Shown here piece by piece: positions 44,428 through 52,360 of a stretch of DNA of 64,000 nt. The position numbers and the translations under genes are program-made. The stretch is from Massilia sp. Root351 (GTDB lineage Bacteria > Pseudomonadota > Gammaproteobacteria > Burkholderiales > Burkholderiaceae_D), in contig NZ_LMDJ01000005.1 of NCBI RefSeq assembly GCF_001425045.1, forward strand, positions 186,001 through 250,000, written 5' to 3'. Below the pieces are notes generated by a model. It had not been told where the DNA came from and ran no database searches. It saw nothing but the letters and a program-made list of their open reading frames with translations. Position 1 is the first letter of the stretch. Every line of letters starts with the position of its first letter.

Positions 44428-45476
44428 GCCGTTTTAACCGGGCTGGCGCTCCAGTACCGCGCCAGTCCCAGGTTCTTCAGCGCCGCGTTGACAAAACGCG
44501 GCTCCAGCAGCTCTTCCGCCGGCAGCGGCTGCCGTATCAGCTTCTGGTTGCGGGCGAAAGCCACCACCCGCCTGTAATGGCGGTACACCACGTCATCGTA
44601 CAACGGCGTCCAACGGTCTTTCCACGGCAACGAAGGATCATCATAGGAACGCCTTATCACGCTTTCCGGCGTGCCGTTGCGCGTGCCGTCGCGTATCACC
44701 GCGTTCCGGTTGTCCTCCTGCGCCGCCCAGTACTGCGCTTTCACCCAGGCCGTGGCCACCAGCTCAGCCAGTTCCGGGTTGGCCCGCGTGAAGTCCCTCC
44801 GCCCCCACAACTCCGCACGCATCTTGCGGTCCGGCTGCCCCTTGCTGGTCCAGATGATCTTGCCTATGCCTTTGTCCTCCAGGGGATAGCCGTTGAGCTG
44901 GAACAAGCCGTCCACCGCGCCGGTAGCCAGCGCTGAGGCGCCCGGCTTGATGTCCATGTTCACCAGCTTGAAGTCACGCGGCGTGAGCTTGTTATCCTCG
45001 ATCAGGTGCAGCAGACCCAGTTCCCACGGCCGTCCGCGATGCACGCTGATGCGCTTGCCCTTCAAGTCCAGCAGCGAACGCGCGCTGGAGTTGGTGGGCA
45101 CCAGCAGGAACAGGTCCGCGCCGCGCCCCGCCGGCACGATAACCTGTGTCCGCACGCCCCCCGCGTTCAGTATCACAGACGGCAAATCGCCGTAGCTGGC
45201 AAACTGGATGCGGCCGCTGGCAAACGCCTCGTTCATGGTGGCGCCGGTGTCCCCCGTTACGGGAAACCATTCCAGCAACACGCCGCGCTTGGCCAGCTCG
45301 CGCGCGAGCCAGCCGTCCTGCTGCACGCGGTAGGGAGTGCCGCCCAGGCTGGCCTTTCCGTTTTCGGCAAACGCGGTGACAGCGATGCGCAGCACCTCGG
45401 GCTGTCCCTGCGCACGCGCAACGCCGGGCAGCAGCGCCGCTGCCGGCCCCAGCTTCAGAATTGATCGTCGGTCCAT
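44424..45476 (-). CDS. SsuA-like ABC substrate-binding protein
   Basis: A 350-residue periplasmic binding protein of the sulfonate/nitrate/taurine class. It begins MDRRSILKLGPAAALLPGVARA, with a twin-Arg-like RRS start. Typical features are PVTGDTGATMNEAFASGRIQFASYGDLPSVI and GRPWELGL. The pocket should hold an organosulfonate. It is the last gene of the seven-gene sigma-54 operon, 22 bases after the desulfinase gene. A second binding protein of the same class is encoded at 49081-50247, so the transporter probably serves two substrate ranges. Confidence 0.9.
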   Translation of the reverse strand: MDRRSILKLGPAAALLPGVARAQGQPEVLRIAVTAFAENGKASLGGTPYRVQQDGWLARELAKRGVLLEWFPVTGDTGATMNEAFASGRIQFASYGDLPSVILNAGGVRTQVIVPAGRGADLFLLVPTNSSARSLLDLKGKRISVHRGRPWELGLLHLIEDNKLTPRDFKLVNMDIKPGASALATGAVDGLFQLNGYPLEDKGIGKIIWTSKGQPDRKMRAELWGRRDFTRANPELAELVATAWVKAQYWAAQEDNRNAVIRDGTRNGTPESVIRRSYDDPSLPWKDRWTPLYDDVVYRHYRRVVAFARNQKLIRQPLPAEELLEPRFVNAALKNLGLARYWSASPVKTA

Positions 45477-45498
45477 GCTGTTGCTTCCCTGGTTGGCG

Positions 45499-46551
45499 TC
45501 AGGCCGCGCGCCGGTTCAGCGACAGCGCCGCCTCGAACGGACGCGGATCGATCCAGCTGCGCACGTCCACCGGATTGGGCAGGAACTGCCAGCGGAACAG
45601 GAAGTCGCTGAAATCCTGCAGCCCGGCGATGGACGTCTCGGACAGATCGGTATCGAGCCGCAGGTGCGCGTCTTCGCCATAAGCCACCGTGACCCAGTAC
45701 TCGCTGCTGTTCGATTCGCGCGCCAGGAAGCGCCGCGTGTCGTCCGGATTGCCGCGCGCCCAGGCTTCGGCCCGCAGCACCTGGTCCACGACGCGCACCG
45801 CCGAATCGAAATGGTGCTCCAGCAGGTTCTGGTCCACCGTGAGCGTGCGCGGAGTGCCGTTGTTGGCGCGGATCAGCGGTTCCGGGTGCGCGCCGGTGTC
45901 GATCACCGTGTGCAGTCCAAACAGGCTGGCGATGTGGGCCGCGCTGGCGCCCTTGAGGAAGATTGCATCCACTTCGCCGCGCAGCAGGCCAAGCAACTCG
46001 GCGCTCTGCCCGCCGCTGCGGCGGCCGCCGAATACATTGCTGCCGGCCGCGCGCACCGCAGGCGCGTCGCTCTGCCCCGCTTCGATGACAAAATCGACCA
46101 GCTCAACGTCGCTCACGGCCAGTCCCTCCAGCTTGAGGGCGTTTTCCAGGCCGCGTATGGCCTGGGCGCGCGCGAAGTCGATCTGCGCCGAGGTCCAGCG
46201 CGGCAGGCCGAAACGGCGGCCTTTCAGGTCGCGCACGGTCTTGACGCCACTGTCCGGCAACGACAGGATCAGCTGCGTCTCGTCCGACCAGGACAGGCCC
46301 AGCACGCGCGTGTCGCGGCCCGCCGCACGCGCCCACAGCGCCGGGATATTGCCGCCATGGCGCACCGAATTTTGCAGCGTATGGTCGAAGTGCGATTCGC
46401 GCACCGCCTTGTCGTTCGATTCGCGCAGCGATTGGACATTGGTGCATTGCGAGCGGAACGACTCTTCCAGCCAGCCTTTCTGCAACGCGATGCCGAGGCC
46501 GGTCGGCACCGGGCAGCGGGTGTACCACAGGGTATCGAGGGAATTGCTCAT
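45499..46551 (-). CDS. DszB-like aryl sulfinate desulfinase homologue (ABC-binding-protein fold)
   Basis: A 350-residue cytoplasmic protein with a periplasmic-binding-protein fold but no signal peptide. It matches Rhodococcus DszB (2'-hydroxybiphenyl-2-sulfinate desulfinase) at the catalytic residues: Cys13 in TRCPVPTG (DszB Cys27), His54 in SHFDH (His60) and Arg64 in RHGGNIP (Arg70), with the same 10-residue His-Arg spacing. DszB releases sulfite from an aromatic sulfinate. The real substrate here is unknown. It lies inside the Ssu transporter operon, 30 bases after the ATPase gene, and has a paralogue at 51244-52302. Routine annotation would call it a substrate-binding protein. Confidence 0.8.
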   Translation of the reverse strand: MSNSLDTLWYTRCPVPTGLGIALQKGWLEESFRSQCTNVQSLRESNDKAVRESHFDHTLQNSVRHGGNIPALWARAAGRDTRVLGLSWSDETQLILSLPDSGVKTVRDLKGRRFGLPRWTSAQIDFARAQAIRGLENALKLEGLAVSDVELVDFVIEAGQSDAPAVRAAGSNVFGGRRSGGQSAELLGLLRGEVDAIFLKGASAAHIASLFGLHTVIDTGAHPEPLIRANNGTPRTLTVDQNLLEHHFDSAVRVVDQVLRAEAWARGNPDDTRRFLARESNSSEYWVTVAYGEDAHLRLDTDLSETSIAGLQDFSDFLFRWQFLPNPVDVRSWIDPRPFEAALSLNRRAA

Positions 46552-46581
46552 GCCAGCTCCTTGCTTGGGTTAGTGAGTGGA

Positions 46582-47388
46582 TCAATGAATGAAATCTGCA
46601 TGCAGGCTGTCGCGGATGGCCACGAAGCCGGCTTGGCCGCGCTGGCGCGGATGCGGCAGCGCCACCTCCTGCACGCGGCGGATGCGGCCGGGCCGCGCGT
46701 CCAGCACCACGATACGGTCGGCCAGGTAGACCGCTTCGTCGATATCGTGCGTCACCATCAGCATGGTGATGCCTTCGTCCTGCCACAGGCGGCGCAGCTC
46801 CTGCTGCAGGCGCAAACGGGTCAGCGCATCGAGGGCGCCCAGCGGCTCGTCCAGCAACAGCACGTCCGGTTTGCCGACCAGGGCGCGCGCAATCGCGGCC
46901 CGCTGCGACATGCCCCCGGAGAGCTGGTGCGGGAAGGCGTCCGCGAAACCTTCCAGCCCCACGCGGGCAATCTCCGCCGCCACGCGCTCGCGACGCTCGG
47001 CCACAGGAACGCGGGTGTTGGTGAATGCCAGGGCGATGTTCTGCTGCACCGTCAGCCAGGGGAACAGGCGGTGATCCTGGAACACCAGGCCCCGGTTCAG
47101 ATCCGTGTCCCGGATGTCCTTGCCGTCGTGCTGCAGCCGGCCTTCGTATTCGGTATCCAGCCCGGCCAGCAGTCGCAGCAAAGTTGATTTGCCGCAGCCG
47201 GATGCGCCGACGATGGCGACGAACTCGCCCGGCTCCACACGGAACGAGATATCGTCCAGCACTGGCAGGCGTTCGCCTTTCAGATCGAAGGATTTGCTGA
47301 CATGCTCGATCAGCAGGCCGCCGCTGCGGCGCTGCGGCCGCGCGCTTGGCAATGCGTGCAGCAATGCCTTGGAAATTGGTGCGTTCAT
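46582..47388 (-). CDS. ssuB: SsuB-like ABC transporter ATPase
   Basis: A 268-residue ATPase with Walker A GASGCGKST, Q-loop VFQDHRLFPW, signature LSGGMSQRAAIARAL, Walker B VLLLDEPLGALD and switch His in VTHDIDEA. The DEPLGALD and LFPWLTV patterns place it in the taurine/nitrate/sulfonate import family. It energises the two permeases encoded directly upstream. Gene symbol by family only. Confidence 0.92.
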   Translation of the reverse strand: MNAPISKALLHALPSARPQRRSGGLLIEHVSKSFDLKGERLPVLDDISFRVEPGEFVAIVGASGCGKSTLLRLLAGLDTEYEGRLQHDGKDIRDTDLNRGLVFQDHRLFPWLTVQQNIALAFTNTRVPVAERRERVAAEIARVGLEGFADAFPHQLSGGMSQRAAIARALVGKPDVLLLDEPLGALDALTRLRLQQELRRLWQDEGITMLMVTHDIDEAVYLADRIVVLDARPGRIRRVQEVALPHPRQRGQAGFVAIRDSLHADFIH

Positions 47389-47397
47389 GGTGCTCCT

Positions 47398-48156
47398 TCA
47401 GGATTCAAATCGATGGATGCGGCGAGCAAGCCGGTTCAGGATGGTGTTCATGGCCTGTGCCACCAGTGCGATCACCACTACCGCCAGCAGCACCACGTCC
47501 ATGCGGCCGGCCACTTCGCCGTTCAGCAGCAACGAACCGATGCCGGGGCCGGCCGCAAACAGCAACTCCCCGCCCATGCAGGCCAGCCAGGAAAAGGCCA
47601 GTGCATGCGTCAGCCCGGTGACGATGGCAGGCGTGGCGGCCGGCAGCAGCACGCGGCGGAAGGTCTGCCATTGCGTCAGTGTCAAAATCCGGCCAACTTC
47701 GCGCAGGCGCAGCTCCACATTGCGGATGCCTTCGCAGGTATTGAGCGTGGCCGGATAGAAGGCGGCGATGGACACCACCAGCAGCTTGGCCGCGTCGCCG
47801 CTGCCTACCCAAAGGCCGAGCAGCGGGATCAGTCCGAGCAGCGGCACCTGCCGGATGCTGTGGAACAGGGGGCCGATCAGGCGTTCGGCCACCCGCGACT
47901 GTGCCATCAGCGTGCCGGTCACGATGCCCGCCGTACCGCCCAGCGCAATGCCGGTAAGCGTGCGGCCCAGGCTCACTTTCACGTGCAGCCACAGCTCGCC
48001 GGACGCCAGCAGCTGCAGCAGGCTGTCCCACAGCAGCGGCAGCGGGACGAAAATATAGGCGGCGCTGGCGCCCTGCCCGGACGCCCACTGCCATGCGGCC
48101 AGCAAGACCGCAGGCAGCAGTGCGGCCTTGAACAGCGCGATTGCTTTGGTTTGCAT
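47398..48156 (-). CDS. SsuC-like ABC transporter permease
   Basis: A 252-residue inner-membrane permease with six predicted helices. The cytoplasmic EAA loop reads EGIRNVELRLREVGRILTLTQWQTFRRVLLPAATPAIVTG, with the usual EAA---G position and PxxxP motif. Paired with the second permease gene, 2 bases away, which suggests a heterodimeric channel. Its upstream neighbour and the ATPase complete the importer. Confidence 0.9.
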   Translation of the reverse strand: MQTKAIALFKAALLPAVLLAAWQWASGQGASAAYIFVPLPLLWDSLLQLLASGELWLHVKVSLGRTLTGIALGGTAGIVTGTLMAQSRVAERLIGPLFHSIRQVPLLGLIPLLGLWVGSGDAAKLLVVSIAAFYPATLNTCEGIRNVELRLREVGRILTLTQWQTFRRVLLPAATPAIVTGLTHALAFSWLACMGGELLFAAGPGIGSLLLNGEVAGRMDVVLLAVVVIALVAQAMNTILNRLARRIHRFES

Positions 48157-48158
48157 GG

Positions 48159-49073
48159 TCAGCCTTTCTTCCAGCGGGTAAGGCGCTGCTCGATCAGGCG
48201 GAAAGTGCGGTCCAGCGTGAAGCCGATCACGCCGGTCAGCACCACGCCCACCATGACCACATCCAGCCGGAACATCTGGCGCCCCATCTCCATCATTTGT
48301 CCAAGGCCGCTGTCGGCAGCCAGCAGCTCGGCGCCGACCAGCACCATCCAGGAACGGGACAGCGCAATGCGCACTCCGGTGAGCACGTCGGGAACAATGG
48401 CCGGCAGCGCAACGCGGCGGATCACGTCCCAGCGCGAAAAGCGGTACACCGAAGCCACTTCGAAGTAGCGCGCCGGCAGATTGCGGATGGCGTCATGCGC
48501 GGCCAGCGCCACGATGAAGAAGGTCGCCTTGGCCACGATGAACACCTTGAAACTCTCGCCTATGCCCAGCACCAGGATGAACAGCGGAATCAGCGCCACG
48601 GTGGGCAGCTGGCGCAGCACGTTGAACGTCGGCTCGACGTAGGCGCGCAATGGCTTGGACAAGCCGAGCAGTACGCCCGCAGCCAGTCCCGCCGCGCCGC
48701 CCAGCGCAAAGCCGGCGAACAGGCGGTAAAGACTCACGCTCAGGTGGTCCGGCAGCTCGCCGCTTTGCACCAGCTCGGATGCCGTTAGCGCCACCTGCCA
48801 CGGCGACACCAGGATCTGCGGCGGCGCCCACTCCAGGGCGGTGGCGGCGGACCACAGCAGCAGCAGCAGCACCGGGGCGGTCCAGGCCGACCAGCGCGCA
48901 GCCAGCCAGCGTTCCGCCAGCCCGGACGGAAGCTTGCGGCGCCCGCTGCCCGCTGGCTGGCCATCTGCCGGGCGATGCACCTGCCTGGCCGGCTGCGCAA
49001 GCTCGTGCGGCGCGGCCTCGCCGGTCAATGGCTGCGTCGGCCTGTATGCGGCGGCTATCGTCATTGTGTTCAC
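48159..49073 (-). CDS. SsuC-like ABC transporter permease (longer paralogue)
   Basis: A 304-residue permease with a 45-residue basic/polar N-terminal extension before the first helix. The EAA loop ARYFEVASVYRFSRWDVIRRVALPAIVPDVLTG is clear. It is preceded by the binding-protein gene with a 7-base gap. With the 47398-48156 permease it would form a heterodimer; alternatively each pairs with itself. Confidence 0.9.
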   Translation of the reverse strand: MNTMTIAAAYRPTQPLTGEAAPHELAQPARQVHRPADGQPAGSGRRKLPSGLAERWLAARWSAWTAPVLLLLLWSAATALEWAPPQILVSPWQVALTASELVQSGELPDHLSVSLYRLFAGFALGGAAGLAAGVLLGLSKPLRAYVEPTFNVLRQLPTVALIPLFILVLGIGESFKVFIVAKATFFIVALAAHDAIRNLPARYFEVASVYRFSRWDVIRRVALPAIVPDVLTGVRIALSRSWMVLVGAELLAADSGLGQMMEMGRQMFRLDVVMVGVVLTGVIGFTLDRTFRLIEQRLTRWKKG

Positions 49074-49080
49074 TCCTTCC

Positions 49081-50247
49081 TTAACGGGTCCAATAGTCTT
49101 GCAGCTGCAGCTGGGCCAGGCCCTGCCTCACGAACTGCGGCGCAAACAGGGCGTCCACCGACAGCGGCCTGGCGATCAGGCCCGCCTGCTTCGCGTACTC
49201 CGCCTCGGCGGCGTAGTGCGCGCGAACGGCCGGCGTGAACAGCGGCGACCAGCGATCCTTCCATTGCGTGCTGTCGCCTTCCAGCTCGCGCCGCACCACC
49301 GCTTCGCTCTGCCCGCCGAGCGACTCGGACTTGATGTAGCTCTCGCGCCCCGCATCGGCTGCTGCCGCCGCCTTGTGGTACTCGCGCAGGTAGCCAGACA
49401 CCACCAGCTGCGCCACCTGCGGATAGCGCTGCAGGAAAGCGCTGTCGCCCCATAATTCGGCGCGCATTTTCCAGTCCTCCGGCGCCCTTTTGCTGGCCCA
49501 GATGATCTTGCCCACCTTCTTGTCCTCCAACACGAAGGCGTCGCTCAGGGTGAAGAAGGCATCGGCCCCGCCGGTGGCCAGCGCGGCAGCGCCGGCCTGC
49601 GGATTCAGGTTCAGTATCCTCACGTCGCTCAGCTTCAGGCCATTGGCCTGCAGCAGGCGCGCGAACGGGTATTCCCACGGCCGGCCGCGATGCAGCGCAA
49701 TGCGCTTGCCCTTCAGGTCGCGGATCGAGCGGGCAGTCGAACCCGGCGGCACTACCAGGTAGGTGTTGTTCAGGCTGCCGCCCGGCAGCACCAGCCGCGT
49801 TTGCAGGCCGGAAGCGTTGGCGATGATGGAAGGCAGGTCGCCATAGCTGGCGAAGTCGATGCTCTTGCTGGCGAAGCCTTCGTTCACCTGCGCCGCCACC
49901 GCATTGGTGGTGACCGGCACCCACTCCAGGCGCACGCCCAGCTTGCCCAGCTCCGCTTCCAGCCAGCGCTCCTGGGCCACCTGGGCCGAGGCGCCGGCAA
50001 ACACGGTCTTGCCGGCCGGCGCCGGACGCGCCACGGCCGCAATGCGCACCGTTGCCGGCAACGCGGCGCGCGGCGCGGAGGCGCTGGCTGCGGCAGAAGC
50101 GACTTGCGACGCACCAGCCGCCCACGCCAGCCCGGCCTGCGCGAGGCCCGGCATGGCAGCGCACACCGCGCAGGCGGCAGCAGCCAGCAGGTCTGCAAAC
50201 ACAAGGCGCGCGCCGCGCCGACGCGGAAGGGGCAGTGTCGTCATCAT
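49081..50247 (-). CDS. SsuA-like ABC substrate-binding protein (second)
   Basis: A 388-residue periplasmic binding protein with a long N-terminal leader (about 1-55, hydrophobic core LVFADLLAAAACAVCAAMPGL). It has the same class features as the protein at 44424-45476: QVNEGFASKSIDFASYGDLPSIIANA, GKRIALHRGRPWEY and a conserved ELWGDSAF. The two binding proteins are related but divergent, hinting at different sulfonates. Second gene of the operon, 9 bases after the aldolase gene. Confidence 0.9.
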   Translation of the reverse strand: MMTTLPLPRRRGARLVFADLLAAAACAVCAAMPGLAQAGLAWAAGASQVASAAASASAPRAALPATVRIAAVARPAPAGKTVFAGASAQVAQERWLEAELGKLGVRLEWVPVTTNAVAAQVNEGFASKSIDFASYGDLPSIIANASGLQTRLVLPGGSLNNTYLVVPPGSTARSIRDLKGKRIALHRGRPWEYPFARLLQANGLKLSDVRILNLNPQAGAAALATGGADAFFTLSDAFVLEDKKVGKIIWASKRAPEDWKMRAELWGDSAFLQRYPQVAQLVVSGYLREYHKAAAAADAGRESYIKSESLGGQSEAVVRRELEGDSTQWKDRWSPLFTPAVRAHYAAEAEYAKQAGLIARPLSVDALFAPQFVRQGLAQLQLQDYWTR

Positions 50248-50256
50248 CTCAGCTCC

Positions 50257-50982
50257 TTACAGATCGCTGGCAGGCAGCAGGGACAGTTCGCGTGCAGTCT
50301 CGATCAGATTGCTCATCTTCCACTGCTGCAGCAGCACGCCGGGACCGAAGTCGCGCGAGCCGCCGACGGCTTCGGCCTGGATCTGGATCTTGGCGCCCTC
50401 CTCCAGCAGCAGGATGAACTCCGCCAGCTTCAGCAAGCCCTGCTTGCCCCACACGGTGGCGCCGCCGTTCGCTTCCAGGATGGCGGTGGAGTGGGGATTC
50501 TTGCCGATCAAGCCCAGGATGAAATCCACTTCCGCCTGACGGCGGTCGATATAGATCGGAATTTCCCGGATCAGCTGGAAGCGCTGCACCGGCACATAGC
50601 GGATCGGCAGCGTGCGGTGTGTCTGCGCCCAGGCGCCCAGCGCCGGCGAGTGCACGTGCGAGATCGACGTCACTTCCGGCCGCTCGTTGAACAGCTTCAG
50701 GTAGCGGCCGCCGCCACCGCCGGCCCCGGAATAGACGTTGCCATCCAGGCCGATGACGGATGCCGTCAGCGGCTGGCCCTTGCGGAACGGGCCCGGATCG
50801 TTCACCACCACCACCTTGTCTTCGCCCGGAATGCGTTCGACGAATCCGACGGTGCCGTTGGCGGTCAGGCTGCCGGTTTCGCGCAGCGCGTTGAACGCCA
50901 GTTGCGCATCCTTGCGGACCTGCTCCACGAACTCCTGTACCTGCACGCTCAGCTGCGCTTGTGCTACCAGTGCTTCAGTCAT
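50257..50982 (-). CDS. class II aldolase/adducin family protein
   Basis: A 241-residue member of the class II aldolase/adducin head family. HVHSPALGAWAQTHRTL carries the metal-binding His pair, and SLTANGTVGFVERIPGED resembles the N-terminal substrate loop. Family enzymes are zinc aldolases or epimerases, but several sulfur-regulon members have no known reaction. It is the first gene of the sulfur operon, 38 bases downstream of the sigma-54 promoter, so an active part in carbon-skeleton processing after desulfonation is a fair guess. Confidence 0.85.
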   Translation of the reverse strand: MTEALVAQAQLSVQVQEFVEQVRKDAQLAFNALRETGSLTANGTVGFVERIPGEDKVVVVNDPGPFRKGQPLTASVIGLDGNVYSGAGGGGGRYLKLFNERPEVTSISHVHSPALGAWAQTHRTLPIRYVPVQRFQLIREIPIYIDRRQAEVDFILGLIGKNPHSTAILEANGGATVWGKQGLLKLAEFILLLEEGAKIQIQAEAVGGSRDFGPGVLLQQWKMSNLIETARELSLLPASDL

Positions 50983-51020
50983 TGCATTTCTCCCTGCGGG
51001 TTGGTCATGCCTCTACTTTC

Positions 51021-51035
51021 GCAAGACGCGTGCCA
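51021..51035 (-). promoter_or_regulatory. sigma-54 promoter of the aldolase-ssu-dszB operon
   Basis: On the minus strand TGGCACG-CGTC-TTGC, identical to the -24/-12 consensus with correct spacing. It ends 38 bases before the aldolase ATG. All seven genes downstream are spaced by 2-30 bases, so this promoter probably reads 44424-50982. Confidence 0.85.
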
Positions 51036-51099
51036 GCCGAAATGCCCGCCGGCGAGGCCCGCCACTGCGCGCGGCGTAGCAGCCGCTGTTGATATCGCA

Positions 51100-51156
51100 G
51101 CAGCATGCCGCGCCACTGTCGCGCCGGCAGCATGCGGCATGCGTGCGGCACGCATG
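51100..51156. promoter_or_regulatory. candidate activator-binding region between divergent sigma-54 promoters
   Basis: Contains two copies of GCAGCATGC (51100-51108 and 51127-51135), each followed by a GC-rich CSGC, and a perfect palindrome CATGCGTGC-G-GCACGCATG at 51138-51156. It lies 65-135 bases upstream of the minus-strand promoter and just before the plus-strand one. The same core occurs upstream of the TonB and monooxygenase units. Confidence 0.5.
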
Positions 51157-51162
51157 GCGCGC

Positions 51163-51177
51163 GGGCATGCTTCCTGC
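51163..51177 (+). promoter_or_regulatory. sigma-54 promoter of the second dszB-like gene
   Basis: GGGCATG-CTTC-CTGC keeps the invariant GG and GC with the required 10-base spacing, though it departs from consensus at two places. It ends 66 bases before ATG 51244. Confidence 0.65.
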
Positions 51178-51243
51178 AATCCCTGAAGGCGGCCGCCAAA
51201 GCGGACCGACTCAAGCTACTCACCCACCACTACAAGGACAAAC

Positions 51244-52302
51244 ATGCGCACTACCGAGAAGCAAGCCAAGCCCGTCGAGACGGTTTGGTTCACCCGTTGT
51301 CCCGTACCGACAGCCACCGGCCTGGCCTACAAGCTGGGATGGCTGGACCAGGAATTCGCGCCCGACGGCATCAAGCTGCAAACGCTGCAGGAAGTGGGCG
51401 GCGAGCTGGCGCGCCATCACTACGACCACCAGCTGGAAACGCTGGTGCGCGAAGGCGGCAACCTGCTGGCGCTGCCGGCGCGGGCGCAAGGTGCGCCGAC
51501 CCGGCTGATCGGCCTGACGTGGATAGACGAGTGGCAGTCCATCCTGGTCCGTCCCGGCTCCGGCATCACCAGGCCGGAACACCTGAAGGGCAAGCGCCTG
51601 GCGCTGCCGGCCTTCCGCAGCGACGACCTGCAGAACAACCGGCGCGGCCGCAGCATCGCACGCGGCATGAGCCTGGCGGGCTACAAGGGCGTGCTGGCTT
51701 CCGCAGGGCTGACGCTGGACGACGTCGAACTGGTGGAGCTGGGCCAGAACGGCCCGGCCGAATACCGCAACCTCGGCACCAATCTGTGGGAAGGTATCTC
51801 GCCGCTGCTGCTGGGCGAGGTGGACGCGGTCTACGTGAAAGGTGCGGCAGCGGCCGACGCGGCGCGCGATGCCGGCGTGGTGGTCGGCATCGACCTGGAC
51901 AAGCTGGAGCGCCGCTTCCGCGTCAACAACGGCACGCCGCGCCCCATCACCGTGCACGAAGGCTTCCTGCGCGACCACTTCGAACTGGTGGTGCGCTTCC
52001 TGACGCAGACGCTGCGCGCAGCCGAATGGGCCAAGAGCCACAAGGACGAGGTGCTGCAGATCCTTCAGGGAGAGACCCGGGCCGGTGGCCAGGGCGTGGC
52101 GGAAGCCTACCGCGACGGCTTTCACCTGGCGCTGGCGCCGGACTTGTCTGACGAAAAGGTGGAACTGTTCCGGCAGCAGAAGCACTTCCAGCTGGTGCAC
52201 GGCTTCCTGGACCGGGACGTGGATGTCGACGCGTGGATAGACCGCAGGCCGCTTGAAGAAGCGCAGCGCCGCGTGGCCGAAAGCCTGCGCGCGGCGGCCT
52301 GA
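51244..52302 (+). CDS. DszB-like desulfinase homologue (second copy)
   Basis: A 352-residue cytoplasmic protein, paralogous to that at 45499-46551 and again lacking a signal peptide. DszB-type catalytic residues are Cys19 in TRCPVPTA, His59 in HHYDH and Arg69 in REGGN; His-Arg spacing is 10. AAGGACA precedes the start. It is transcribed divergently from the ssu operon from its own sigma-54 site. Two desulfinase-like proteins alongside two SsuD-like monooxygenases suggest oxidation of organosulfur compounds to sulfinates followed by C-S cleavage to sulfite. Confidence 0.8.
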   Translation: MRTTEKQAKPVETVWFTRCPVPTATGLAYKLGWLDQEFAPDGIKLQTLQEVGGELARHHYDHQLETLVREGGNLLALPARAQGAPTRLIGLTWIDEWQSILVRPGSGITRPEHLKGKRLALPAFRSDDLQNNRRGRSIARGMSLAGYKGVLASAGLTLDDVELVELGQNGPAEYRNLGTNLWEGISPLLLGEVDAVYVKGAAAADAARDAGVVVGIDLDKLERRFRVNNGTPRPITVHEGFLRDHFELVVRFLTQTLRAAEWAKSHKDEVLQILQGETRAGGQGVAEAYRDGFHLALAPDLSDEKVELFRQQKHFQLVHGFLDRDVDVDAWIDRRPLEEAQRRVAESLRAAA

Positions 52303-52360
52303 GAAAGAGCGGCGGGTTGTGCGCTACGCGCTAACCCGCCGACAGCCCGGCAGCCGGCTT

